Both the position numbers and the translations under genes were made by a program. From NCBI GenBank assembly GCA_033725935.1, contig MU867065.1:620001-684000 (forward strand): a stretch of DNA of 64,000 bases, read 5' to 3'. Below are positions 22,536-31,586 of this stretch, piece after piece. The stretch comes from Cladorrhinum sp. PSN259 (Eukaryota; Ascomycota; Sordariomycetes; Sordariales; Podosporaceae). Each line of letters opens with the position of its first letter. The stretch's first letter is position 1. The notes under the pieces were generated by a model that saw nothing but the letters and a program-made list of their open reading frames with translations, had not been told where the DNA came from and did not search any database.

Positions 22536-24020
22536 TTACTTGCTAGCATTATCCAGCTGTTCAACAGTTTTCTTCTCCTCATCATCTTCGTTCGTCCCAT
22601 TTTCATCCTCCCCACCTTTTTGATCTTCAAGATCCTCCTCCGACACATGAATGAGCTGATTATCAGCCTCCTCTTCCTCGCTTCCACATGCAAACACCCG
22701 CCTCGCAGCCTTCTTCCCAACAACCGGCAACCGCTCCACCCCGCTATCCTTGGCTGCCTGCGGCAGTAGTTTTGGATCCAAAAGTCCGACCTGTACAAGA
22801 ACGCTCGCCTGGTCCCAGTACACGTGTTCGTGATGCAGCTTTCCGCCCTTTAGAGTCACGATACTAACGAGAACGATTTCGACCCTCTTGTTCGTGGGCA
22901 GAACACCCGGCAAAATCCATGGCATTTCCTGCGTATGCTTAAAGGTGACGTACATCTCGTCCACAACTCGATCGACGCCGACGGTGCGGGAGAGAAGCGT
23001 GAGCTGAAGCGAGGAAGGGTTGCTGTTTACGAAGCGGCTGCTGTAGAATTCCTCGAGAGCAGCAGTCCCTGTCGCGCCAGTCAAGGTAGGGACGTAGGTG
23101 ACATGCGGAGGGTCTGAGTCGTCGCTGGCAGTAGTATAACTCGACATTATCTGCTGCACATTCTGAGCGTAAAACTTTCCGTGCGCATTAATCTCGGCCA
23201 GGCTCTCGCCTTCACCGTCGGTCGGCCTCAAAGCCCTTTTCATAGCCGCCAAACTCCTGCTCCACGCCAACCCGGCACAAATCCCATCGTACAACTCGTC
23301 CAGATCACGTTCCGCAAAACCAGCCTCAGCCTCATACGCATAACCCTTGTACCCCCACCCGCGCATAATCATCCCACCCAGTCCTATCCCCTGATCCACT
23401 CTGCTCTTACTCACTCTCTTCCTCCCCTGGATCCCCACCATCTGACTCTGTTTCACTACTCCAATCTCCCCGACAGATAAATGCACGAGCACCTCCTTCA
23501 CGGAACTAGGAAACCTGGTGGCCGGATCGGGTATTCGGGAGGGGTAATACCCCACCAAAACGCCCAGCTTGTTGAATCCATGGTTGTTGTTGTCCAAAAC
23601 GTGGTAGTGCTCGAGGCACAGGCTGGCCGCCTCGCCAAAGGCAATGATGCCGAACGTTTTTTCGCCGGGCCCAATTTTGTGAGTACTAGTAGTCTTAGTC
23701 CGGTGCAAAGAGCGCAGGGTTTCCTTGTACGACTCTGAATCGTCGCCTAGAGGGAGGTACGTCACGTCGAACCCTTCTGCCGCCCAGTCTGCGAGGGTTT
23801 GCGTGTCGAATGTCGGGGAATCGGCGGTGATGTATAGTTTTGGAGGGGTTCCGGGGGAGGAACCGGACTGGAAGCTGGGGTCGTTGTGGTTCATCCCTGT
23901 GCCTGTCCAGTTGTCGGAGAGGATGGCGACGTTTGTTTTGTTGCGCCTGTCTTTTGGGATAGCCGACGAGACGAGTTTGGTGAGGTCGGGGTTGTTGCCT
24001 ACGGGGAGATTGACGTTCAT
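22536..24020 (-). CDS. dienelactone-hydrolase-like / SnoaL-like fusion protein
   Basis: A single exon encodes 494 residues. Residues about 60-270 resemble the dienelactone hydrolase (carboxymethylenebutenolidase) fold, with KLYITADSP, a GIIAFGEAASLC elbow and GYYPSRIPDP. Residues about 285-420 resemble an NTF2/SnoaL-like domain, ending in KGGKLHHEHVYWDQASVLVQVGLLDP. The C-terminus is acidic (EEEEAD...EDEKKT-like). The usual nucleophile position of the elbow (G-x-C-x-G) is G-E-A here, so the hydrolase half probably lacks canonical catalysis. This two-domain arrangement is common in fungi without a known role. It converges on the FSH hydrolase gene (133 bp between stops) and lies 252 bp downstream of the NmrA-like gene on the same strand. 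Confidence 0.75.
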   Translation of the reverse strand: MNVNLPVGNNPDLTKLVSSAIPKDRRNKTNVAILSDNWTGTGMNHNDPSFQSGSSPGTPPKLYITADSPTFDTQTLADWAAEGFDVTYLPLGDDSESYKETLRSLHRTKTTSTHKIGPGEKTFGIIAFGEAASLCLEHYHVLDNNNHGFNKLGVLVGYYPSRIPDPATRFPSSVKEVLVHLSVGEIGVVKQSQMVGIQGRKRVSKSRVDQGIGLGGMIMRGWGYKGYAYEAEAGFAERDLDELYDGICAGLAWSRSLAAMKRALRPTDGEGESLAEINAHGKFYAQNVQQIMSSYTTASDDSDPPHVTYVPTLTGATGTAALEEFYSSRFVNSNPSSLQLTLLSRTVGVDRVVDEMYVTFKHTQEMPWILPGVLPTNKRVEIVLVSIVTLKGGKLHHEHVYWDQASVLVQVGLLDPKLLPQAAKDSGVERLPVVGKKAARRVFACGSEEEEADNQLIHVSEEDLEDQKGGEDENGTNEDDEEKKTVEQLDNASK

Positions 24021-24272
24021 TTTTTTCTTCTTCTTCTTTGCAGTGATTCGGTCTGATGGAGGTATGTAGAAGGGGGATGTGTGTTTGATAACTTGGATGC
24101 AGTGGGTTGTCTCAGTTGTATAGGCGAATGTGGTGATGACGTCACATCAGTGGTCCGGTTCTTGGATTGCATTGAGGTGTGAACACCCTTCTTGTTCTCA
24201 TTCAAAGAATTGCCCATTTCAAAACATGAATTTGCAACGTTTTCAATTTCAACCAAAAAAAATAACTAAACA

Positions 24273-25274
24273 TCAACCTGAATCATCCGAGTCAACAGGA
24301 TCACCAAAAACCGGACCCGTCCAAGTCTCATTCATCAAAATGGCCCTGTAAACCGCCTCATCCAGATTCTCCTCCTGCAACCCGAGCTGCCTATTACTCG
24401 TCCCATTTGTCCTCTCAAAATCCCCATCGTTCTCGGAACCCTCCAAAAAGGCCCTCGCATAATTCGCCTTCACGCCCGCCCCGGGCTTTTCGGCTTTATC
24501 CTCCTCCAAAGCCTTTGCGTACCTCTCCTTTGTACTCTGATACTTGATCTTCCAGTCGGCGTCGGTAGTTCCGGTAACCCTCTTCACCGACTCAAATATT
24601 TCCTTTTGGTTCAGCGTAAAACTGCTCACGTAAATGCCTTTGTTGCTCCACTGAACAAGTTTCTCCTCTGGGAGCCTCAACAGCGCCACTATGGCCCTGG
24701 CGCCCTGACCGAGCGTGGTTGTGGTGATCTTCTTGGTTCCGTCGTCGAAGAAGGTCACCTTGCGTGTGTTGAACTTGAACCCAAATGTCTCGTGACCATA
24801 GGCGAGGGAATAATCGAACCAGTACCCGCCTAGCAGAGCAATGTATGCCGTTGAATTGTTGGGTATCTGCTCGATCTGCTTGCAGATTCGAATCGCGTCG
24901 TTGAGTCTCTTGTCGTTTGGGTCCGGGTTCGGGTCGTAGATGTTGTTCTCCCAGGTGCAGGGCATGACGTAGGGTACTTTTGCCTCCACGGCCGCTTGGA
25001 CTACTCGGAAGTGCGTGTCGGCGTCCCACAGCGCGAGCGGAGCGATGATGAGGAATTGGATCCCCCTGAGGGCGGACGCGATTGAGGATTGATCTTCAAA
25101 GTCTACTCTGGATTCCTTGACGTTGGGTGGGTAAGGGCTCATGTCTGTTCTGACGAGAGCTGTTATATCTATTTTGAGGCCGGATTCTGGGTTGGTGAGG
25201 GCCGAGAGGATTGGCTGGCCCACGAAGCTTGATATGCCTGTCATGGCGACTCGGGTGAGGCGTTCGGAAGACAT
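24273..25274 (-). CDS. NmrA-like NAD(P)-binding protein
   Basis: A single exon encodes 333 residues. The N-terminal Rossmann motif VAMTGISSFVGQPIL is a variant of the GxxGxxG dinucleotide-binding loop of NmrA/isoflavone-reductase-like (atypical short-chain dehydrogenase) proteins. It is followed by ALVRTD, where the Arg suggests an NADP preference, and a VVQAAVEAKVPYVMPCTWENN block. The catalytic Tyr-x3-Lys pattern of classical dehydrogenases is not evident, as in redox-sensing members. It could be a reductase or a cofactor-sensing regulator. The tail (SDDSG) is acidic. The gene runs in the same direction as the downstream dienelactone-hydrolase-like gene. Confidence 0.8.
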   Translation of the reverse strand: MSSERLTRVAMTGISSFVGQPILSALTNPESGLKIDITALVRTDMSPYPPNVKESRVDFEDQSSIASALRGIQFLIIAPLALWDADTHFRVVQAAVEAKVPYVMPCTWENNIYDPNPDPNDKRLNDAIRICKQIEQIPNNSTAYIALLGGYWFDYSLAYGHETFGFKFNTRKVTFFDDGTKKITTTTLGQGARAIVALLRLPEEKLVQWSNKGIYVSSFTLNQKEIFESVKRVTGTTDADWKIKYQSTKERYAKALEEDKAEKPGAGVKANYARAFLEGSENDGDFERTNGTSNRQLGLQEENLDEAVYRAILMNETWTGPVFGDPVDSDDSG

Positions 25275-27125
25275 TGTGGGTTATAATGTGTGAGGATAGA
25301 AAGACAGTCACTGCAGGGCGAGAAAGGTGATAAGAAGTGACAAGAAGTGACGGGGTATATTTTTATTATCCTTGTCAACGTCTAGAAAGACATGGGGAAC
25401 GCAAGTATGGGAAGCGGGGGCGTGGAACAAAGGCACGAGGTTCGTTACAGACGCATTTGGCACGAATGCCAGTGCGGTATGTGGTTTATCGTCAGGCTTG
25501 GAATGTTATTGGCCCACTCAGATAATTATCAGATGCCGTCAAAGTTTCTGACGTAGAATCGCAATTGTACGCGGTACATGAGAGGAATTGTCTAATGTCA
25601 GTGTTTTAGACCAAGCAGTCTCAAAACCACCGATGCTGAGTCTGATTAAATGGGCTTAATATTGACATAAGACGACTGTCTCTAGTAATCCATATAAACC
25701 CTTGCCCTAGGTAGAATAAAGTAAAAACAGAAAGAAGAAAAGAGTAGGATTAACCGACCATTAGGGGTCTAAAGATGATAGGGAGTTCAAATTATCTGCT
25801 TTGTCCCAGAGCTGTTCAACAACTCCGTGCTTAGTGAGTCCCACTGCACGAGCGCAAATGCATGAGCGGCATGGGAAACGCGTGACTGGCAGATTGCAAG
25901 CATTTGTTAGTTTGACTGATGAGCGCGTATCTGCCAATGTTGTTGTGATCAGGCATTGCTTACTTGCAGCTTTTTGAATGAGCGGTTGTGTGACTGTGGT
26001 ACAAGTGTGCATGAAGAAATGGGCTGAGAAGTCAAACGAGCGGATGATTGAGCCTCAAGGATAATTCCGAAAAGAGAAGTAATATTGAATGAGGCGGCAT
26101 TATGAGAAAGCCCAAGAATGAAAAGTCCAGTGTGTGGATGCGCCGCATGTGGCAAGGGAGATGAACGTCCAGGCTTCAATTCTGTTGAAGCCTTCGGTCA
26201 AAGCTCAGTTCCACAGCCTGCCGCGGACCTGCATGGAATTGTAATGAGGATACAGCCAACACCAAAAATAAAACCTCTGTGTTTATTTGTCGGTGGTGAG
26301 GCTCAGGTCTGGTCCGACGTTTGCCCCCTTGGGTATTAATTACTATTGATATTCTCCCGTCTCCGGGACTTTGCAGACAACCAAAGGAAACTTGAAGAAT
26401 GGGGGGATCAGCCAGCTCATAAATCTGGCGCTTGCCTGCCGCACATTGTGATAATGTGCACAGTTGTACAGAACCGTGCAGATATGGCCCAGACCACCGG
26501 GACGCATTAGGGCTCAGGGCTGAGTGCCATTGGATTTAATGCCGAAATTAAAGAATGCGGGATGCAGGGGATGTCACGCTGGAATATTTGGGCTTGGGGC
26601 TTGACGCAGGTACAAACAGTCTCCGGCGAGGAGATCCAGTTTGATGCCAAGGGTCCAAGACAAGGGCGTGTTCAGCTCCATCTCTAGCGGCACGACCCCT
26701 GCTCGGGACGGGGCATCAGCACACGCCTGAACGCCACCGGAGAACTATTGACGGTGCTGAAAGGGGCGCTAATGGCAAAAGTGACATGTTGACATCCCGT
26801 TTAGGTAATTTCTGGCCACGCTTTTCCAGATTCGCGAGGACGAGGCCTGGGGCACAGGAAAATAATCCATGTTCGGTTGGGTCGACGGTCCAGACTCGGC
26901 AGGGAAGACTTGATCTGGACCCATCTGATGAGATCTAGCGTACAGAGTTATCCCGCAGTTACGGTGTAGGTAATTAGGAGACAGGAAGAACAATGTGATT
27001 CTTTTCTTTCATGTATTTGATCTGAGCACATCTCCTCGGTTCTGGTCTCCCCTTTCCCTCTCTTTTTCCACCACCCCCGAGTCCAAGTCTTTGGCTCGCC
27101 AGTCTTTCGGTCGGAGCATCCCAAG
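25275..27125. other. 1.85-kb gene-free stretch, promoter of the WSC gene
   Basis: No gene was seen. The last 90 bases before the WSC start codon are strongly C/T-rich, a pattern often found upstream of highly expressed fungal genes. The left end is the promoter of the NmrA-like gene. Confidence 0.45.
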
Positions 27126-30100
27126 ATGGCTTCCATTCGCTCAAGCTTTTGGCAGCTCCTGCCCCTCCTTCCACTGTTTACTACGGCAGTCACTGCTCTC
27201 CCCAGTCAGCAACATGCCAAACGAGCTCCCCCTGCCGTCAACTCCCTCGGCTGCTACTATGACGGCCAAGGTGGGAAGAGAGCTATCGATGCCGGCGCCT
27301 TTGCATCTGATACCATGACGGTTGAGACCTGTACGCAATTCTGTGCTGATCGTGGCTTCCGTCTTGCGGGTGTCGAATATGGACGCGAATGCTTCTGCGG
27401 CGATGTCCTGTCTGACGGCAACGGACCGGCTGCTTCTGAAGACTGCTCTTTCCCCTGTGCCGGTGATCCCCTTCAGAAGTGCGGTGCCGGCAACAGGCTC
27501 AACCTCTACAGCATCGAGACTGCTCCCATCAAGGGACCTGCCAACCTCCCTGGTATCACCTCGCTTGGATGCTATGTCGATACAGCTGCTCGCGTCTTCC
27601 CATACCAGATTATCGGAACCGATGACATGACTGCCGCCAAGTGTGCTGCGAACTGCGCCGGCTACCCATATTTCGGAACGCAGTACTCCCGGGAGTGCTT
27701 CTGCGGTACTACCGCCCCCACACAGCCAGCTCCAGCTTCAGAATGCTCCATGTCATGCACTGGCAACGAGAATGAATTCTGTGGCGGTGGCATGCGTCTC
27801 AATGTTTACGCGGTCGACAGCTTGGCAGCCCCTACCACCACCGCCACCGCTGTCGCTTCCTCGACCACCTCAACGGAGCCGGTATCTGAACCAACAACTT
27901 CACCAAATGTTGATGGCTACGAGTACAAGGGTTGCTGGACCGACAACGTCCCTGAACGAGTCCTCCCGGGCAAGACTTATGCTGAGGGTGCCATGACTTT
28001 GGCAAAGTGTGCAGCCTTTTGCAACTCTGGCAGCTACGGATGGTTTGGTGTCACATACTCCTCCGAGTGCTACTGCGGTACTACTCTTGACGCCAACAGC
28101 GTTCAGGTCAGCGAGAGCGAATGCAGTATGGCCTGCAGCGGTGATGCCACCGAGAAGTGTGGTGCGGGCAATCGATTGAACGTCTACACCAACCCTGCAC
28201 TGACTGTTCCCACTGCCAACCTTCCTACTGTTGGGGAGTTCTCTTACAAGGGATGCTGGACTGATAACGTCGGAGACAGGAGTCTCAAGGCTGTGGATTA
28301 TCGAACTGGTGACATGACGGTTGAGAAGTGTGCTGCACGGTGCGCCGATTACGATTTCTTTGGTGTCGAGTTCTCCAATGAGTGTTACTGCGGTGATGAG
28401 CTCATTGGTGCGAGCGCGCCCGAGATTGAGTGCAGTTCGCTCTGTGTTGGTAACGGACAGCAGTGGTGCGGTGGCCCCAGCCGGTTGAATCTTTACAGCA
28501 AAGGCCTGACGACGACTTCGTCTACTTTGGCTGAGACCACCACTACCACTGCCCCTGAGTCTACCACTGTCACCGAGGAGCCCACAACCACAACTTCAGA
28601 AGAGGCTACAACTGCAACTGAGGAACCAACAACCACCTCTGAGGAGAGCACCACGGTAACCGAAGAACCTACCACCACCGAGGAGCCCACAACCACAACT
28701 TCAGCAGAGGCTACAACTGCTACTGAGGAACCAACAACCACCTCTGAGGAGCCGACGACCACAACGGAGGAGCCCTCCGAGTCTACCACCACTTCGGAGG
28801 AGCCGACAACTGCTACGGAGGAACCAACAACCACCTCTGAGGAGCCGACGGCCACAACGGAGGAGCCCTCCACAACCACTTCGGAGGAGCTGACAACTAC
28901 TACGGAGGATCCTACTACAACGACCACGGACGAGCCAACCACCACAGAGGAGCCAACCACAACCACTGAGGAGCCAACCACAACCACCGAGGAACCTACC
29001 ACTACCTCGGAGGAACCTACCACAACCACCGAGGAGCCAACCACTACCTCAGAGGAACCCACCACAACCACTGAGGAACCAACTACTACCTCGGAGGAGC
29101 CAACTACTACCTCGGAGGAGCCAACCACTACCTCAGAGGAACCTACCACTACCTCGGAGGAACCCACAACAACTGAGGAACCCACCACAACCACTGAGGA
29201 ACCCATCACAACCACTGAGGAGCCAACTACTACCTCGGAGGAACCCACCACAACTACTGAGGAGCCAACCACAACAACTGAGGAACCCACCACAACCACT
29301 GAGGAGCCAACTACTACCTCGGAGGAACCCACCACAACCACCGAAGAGCCAAGCACGACAGTGTCTGAAGAGCCAACCACAACCACCGAGGAGCCAACTA
29401 ATACCTCGGAGGAACCCACCACAACCACTGAGGAACCCACCACAACTTCGGAGGAGCCTACCACAACCACCGAGGAGCCTACGACAACGGAGGAACCCTC
29501 AACGACTACCTCTGAAGAGCCGACCACAACAGCCTCTGAGGAGCCCACAACAACCGAGGAGCCAACCACTACCACTGAGGCACCCACCACCTCGGATGAG
29601 CCTACAACAACTTCAGAGGAGCCGACCACGACAACATCGGAAGAGCCCACGACTACCACAGAGGCCACCACTTCCTCGGAGGAGCCAGCATCGACAACTT
29701 CGGAGGAACCCACTACAACCTCAGAAGAACCGGTAGTCACGACGATCTCCTCGGAAGAGCCTACAACTACCTCGGAGGAGCCAACCACGACGACATCCGC
29801 GGAAGAACCGACTACCACCACTGAGTCGACCACATCCTCTGAAGAGCCAACGTCCACACCGGCTTCAGAAGAGCCAACCACGACTAGCGAGGCTACCACT
29901 TCCTCTGAGCCCACTACCACCACTGAGGCTACCACGTCCTCTGCGGAGCCCACCACGACTTCTACTTCAGAGACAACTACTTCTGTTGAAGAGTCTACCA
30001 CGACGTCTCCTGAGCCAACCACAACTTCCATCGCCGAGACATCGACCTCAGCTGAAGCGTCTAGCACCACAACCTCTTCTGAGCTCACAACCACTTCATC

Positions 30101-31274
30101 CGAAGTCCCTACAGCCACCTCGGAATCCTCTACATCCACTTCAGGGTCTGGCACAACATCTGCAGAGTCGACCACCACCTCCTCTGAAGTCCCCACAACT
30201 ACCGCTTCAACTTCTACTTCCACCTCGGAGTCTACCACTTCCTCAGCATCGTCAAGCACAACCTCTGCGGAACCAACCACTTCAACCGTTGACCCATCAA
30301 CCACCTCTTCTTCCGTCCCAACCTCGACCTCCTCCTCCATCCCAACCTCCACGACCCTCTCAACGGTCGTCTCGACCACCTCTTCAACCCCAATCTCATC
30401 AACAACAACCCAGGGCCCAATCCTGACAACCATAACCTCGTGCCCAGCAAGCTCAACAGTAGTCGCCTCGCCCGAATACTGCTACACCTCCAAGCTCCCC
30501 TTCCCCTGCGACCGTCTGACCTCGGTCTTCCCTCGCTTATCCCTCTCGACCTACCTCGTCTCATGCCGAAGCTACCTCACCAGCTTCGGCGTCCCCGCCA
30601 ACCCGAGCGCAACAGCCTGCTTCCCCAACCCAATCAGCAACCCGGCCAACACCCCCCTGGCATCCTCCACCGCCTCATCGGTCTGGTCCTGCCTCCAGAC
30701 CGCAGACGTGCTCTGCTCGATGGCGTCGTCCTGCACGACGGCCACCTACCCCGTTTCGCAGGTCCCGGTGCCGACCCCGACGACGGGCGTCAACCTCCTG
30801 CCCAACAGCAACTTTGAGCCCTCGTCGGGATACGACGGCTGGGCGGCCGCCGGATTCGGCGCTTCGATGACTCAGTCAATCTCGACGGCCGCGAAACGCG
30901 GCGGTGTTTCCTCCTGGAGGGTCGAGTACCTGAACACGGCCGGTCTGTCGGCAACGCTCAGCCGCGAGGTGACCGGTTTGGAGCCCGGGAGGACCTACCA
31001 GTTTAGACTCTGGTACTTGCACACCAATACCGTTACGCGCGTGAATCTGTCCCAGGGCGCCGACCCTTCCGGTGCGACCACGAGCACGACCGATGCGGCG
31101 CTGAACGGAAAGGCGACGAACGTGTGGACGGAGCGGGTGATTACTTTTGTTGCAGGAACGAGCTTCCAGCAGCTGGAGATTCTTGTCGAGGGAGTGAGAT
31201 CTGGCGGATCGGGTAGTGCGGGAGGGAAGGATGTGATTTACATTGATGATATTTCTTTGATCAGGATTAATTAG
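27126..31274 (+). CDS. secreted four-WSC-domain protein with Thr/Glu/Pro repeat and C-terminal carbohydrate-binding-like domain
   Basis: A single exon encodes 1382 residues. A signal peptide (FWQLLPLLPLFTTAVTALP) is followed by four WSC domains at about residues 37-135, 145-235, 262-355 and 370-460, each with the C...FCG/YCG cysteine pattern (for example YGRECFCGD, FSNECYCGDEL). Residues about 460-1090 are a low-complexity region of EEPTTT units grading into Ser/Thr-rich sequence, expected to be heavily O-glycosylated and rod-like. A second Cys-containing region follows (about 1110-1200). The last 160 residues (GVNLLPNSNFEP..., GWAAAGFG, VIYIDDISLI) look like a CBM4_9-type beta-sandwich. No transmembrane helix is seen after the repeats, so it is probably a secreted or wall-associated glycan-binding protein rather than a Wsc1-type stress sensor. 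The reverse-strand Val/Ser frame over the repeat is a shadow. Confidence 0.85.
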   Translation: MASIRSSFWQLLPLLPLFTTAVTALPSQQHAKRAPPAVNSLGCYYDGQGGKRAIDAGAFASDTMTVETCTQFCADRGFRLAGVEYGRECFCGDVLSDGNGPAASEDCSFPCAGDPLQKCGAGNRLNLYSIETAPIKGPANLPGITSLGCYVDTAARVFPYQIIGTDDMTAAKCAANCAGYPYFGTQYSRECFCGTTAPTQPAPASECSMSCTGNENEFCGGGMRLNVYAVDSLAAPTTTATAVASSTTSTEPVSEPTTSPNVDGYEYKGCWTDNVPERVLPGKTYAEGAMTLAKCAAFCNSGSYGWFGVTYSSECYCGTTLDANSVQVSESECSMACSGDATEKCGAGNRLNVYTNPALTVPTANLPTVGEFSYKGCWTDNVGDRSLKAVDYRTGDMTVEKCAARCADYDFFGVEFSNECYCGDELIGASAPEIECSSLCVGNGQQWCGGPSRLNLYSKGLTTTSSTLAETTTTTAPESTTVTEEPTTTTSEEATTATEEPTTTSEESTTVTEEPTTTEEPTTTTSAEATTATEEPTTTSEEPTTTTEEPSESTTTSEEPTTATEEPTTTSEEPTATTEEPSTTTSEELTTTTEDPTTTTTDEPTTTEEPTTTTEEPTTTTEEPTTTSEEPTTTTEEPTTTSEEPTTTTEEPTTTSEEPTTTSEEPTTTSEEPTTTSEEPTTTEEPTTTTEEPITTTEEPTTTSEEPTTTTEEPTTTTEEPTTTTEEPTTTSEEPTTTTEEPSTTVSEEPTTTTEEPTNTSEEPTTTTEEPTTTSEEPTTTTEEPTTTEEPSTTTSEEPTTTASEEPTTTEEPTTTTEAPTTSDEPTTTSEEPTTTTSEEPTTTTEATTSSEEPASTTSEEPTTTSEEPVVTTISSEEPTTTSEEPTTTTSAEEPTTTTESTTSSEEPTSTPASEEPTTTSEATTSSEPTTTTEATTSSAEPTTTSTSETTTSVEESTTTSPEPTTTSIAETSTSAEASSTTTSSELTTTSSEVPTATSESSTSTSGSGTTSAESTTTSSEVPTTTASTSTSTSESTTSSASSSTTSAEPTTSTVDPSTTSSSVPTSTSSSIPTSTTLSTVVSTTSSTPISSTTTQGPILTTITSCPASSTVVASPEYCYTSKLPFPCDRLTSVFPRLSLSTYLVSCRSYLTSFGVPANPSATACFPNPISNPANTPLASSTASSVWSCLQTADVLCSMASSCTTATYPVSQVPVPTPTTGVNLLPNSNFEPSSGYDGWAAAGFGASMTQSISTAAKRGGVSSWRVEYLNTAGLSATLSREVTGLEPGRTYQFRLWYLHTNTVTRVNLSQGADPSGATTSTTDAALNGKATNVWTERVITFVAGTSFQQLEILVEGVRSGGSGSAGGKDVIYIDDISLIRIN
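28540..30250 (+). repeat. coding minisatellite (EEPTTT units)
   Basis: Imperfect units of about 18-24 bases encode EEPTTT(T/S), densest from 28920 to 29560, becoming more diverged toward 30250. Variation is mostly synonymous (GAGGAGCCA/GAGGAACCC, ACAACC/ACTACC), so selection for the peptide is likely. Such arrays change length readily by slippage or unequal exchange. Confidence 0.85.
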
Positions 31275-31586
31275 ATAAAAAAGGGGGGGATATAGATGAC
31301 ACTGTAAAACGGACAAGTTTACATACATGTATTACTAAGATGTTGTTCTTTCTTCTCTTCTGTTGTGTTGAGGAGGAGAAATTGGAGAGATATGTTGCAC
31401 GGGATACTAGTGCTGAGTTTTAATGATAACAACTTCCTCGAATATTCGTGAATTTTTTAGATGGAAAAGACCCTGGCCTGCCCTCAGAAAAGCAACAAAT
31501 TATGAGATTCAACCAATATATGAACACAAAGAGAAATAAAACACATAAACATAAAAAGATTTCCAATCCCGCATCCCCTTGTAAGT
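31275..31586. other. intergenic between convergent 3' ends
   Basis: These 312 bases separate the WSC stop from the NRPS stop. They are AT-rich, with no coding frame, and probably hold both 3' untranslated regions. Confidence 0.5.

Noticed and set aside
28493..30433. 646-codon minus-strand frame rich in Val, Ser and Glu over the WSC repeat
   Set aside because: It is the antisense of the EEPTTT minisatellite; the repeat has no stop in this frame, and there is no domain or start context.
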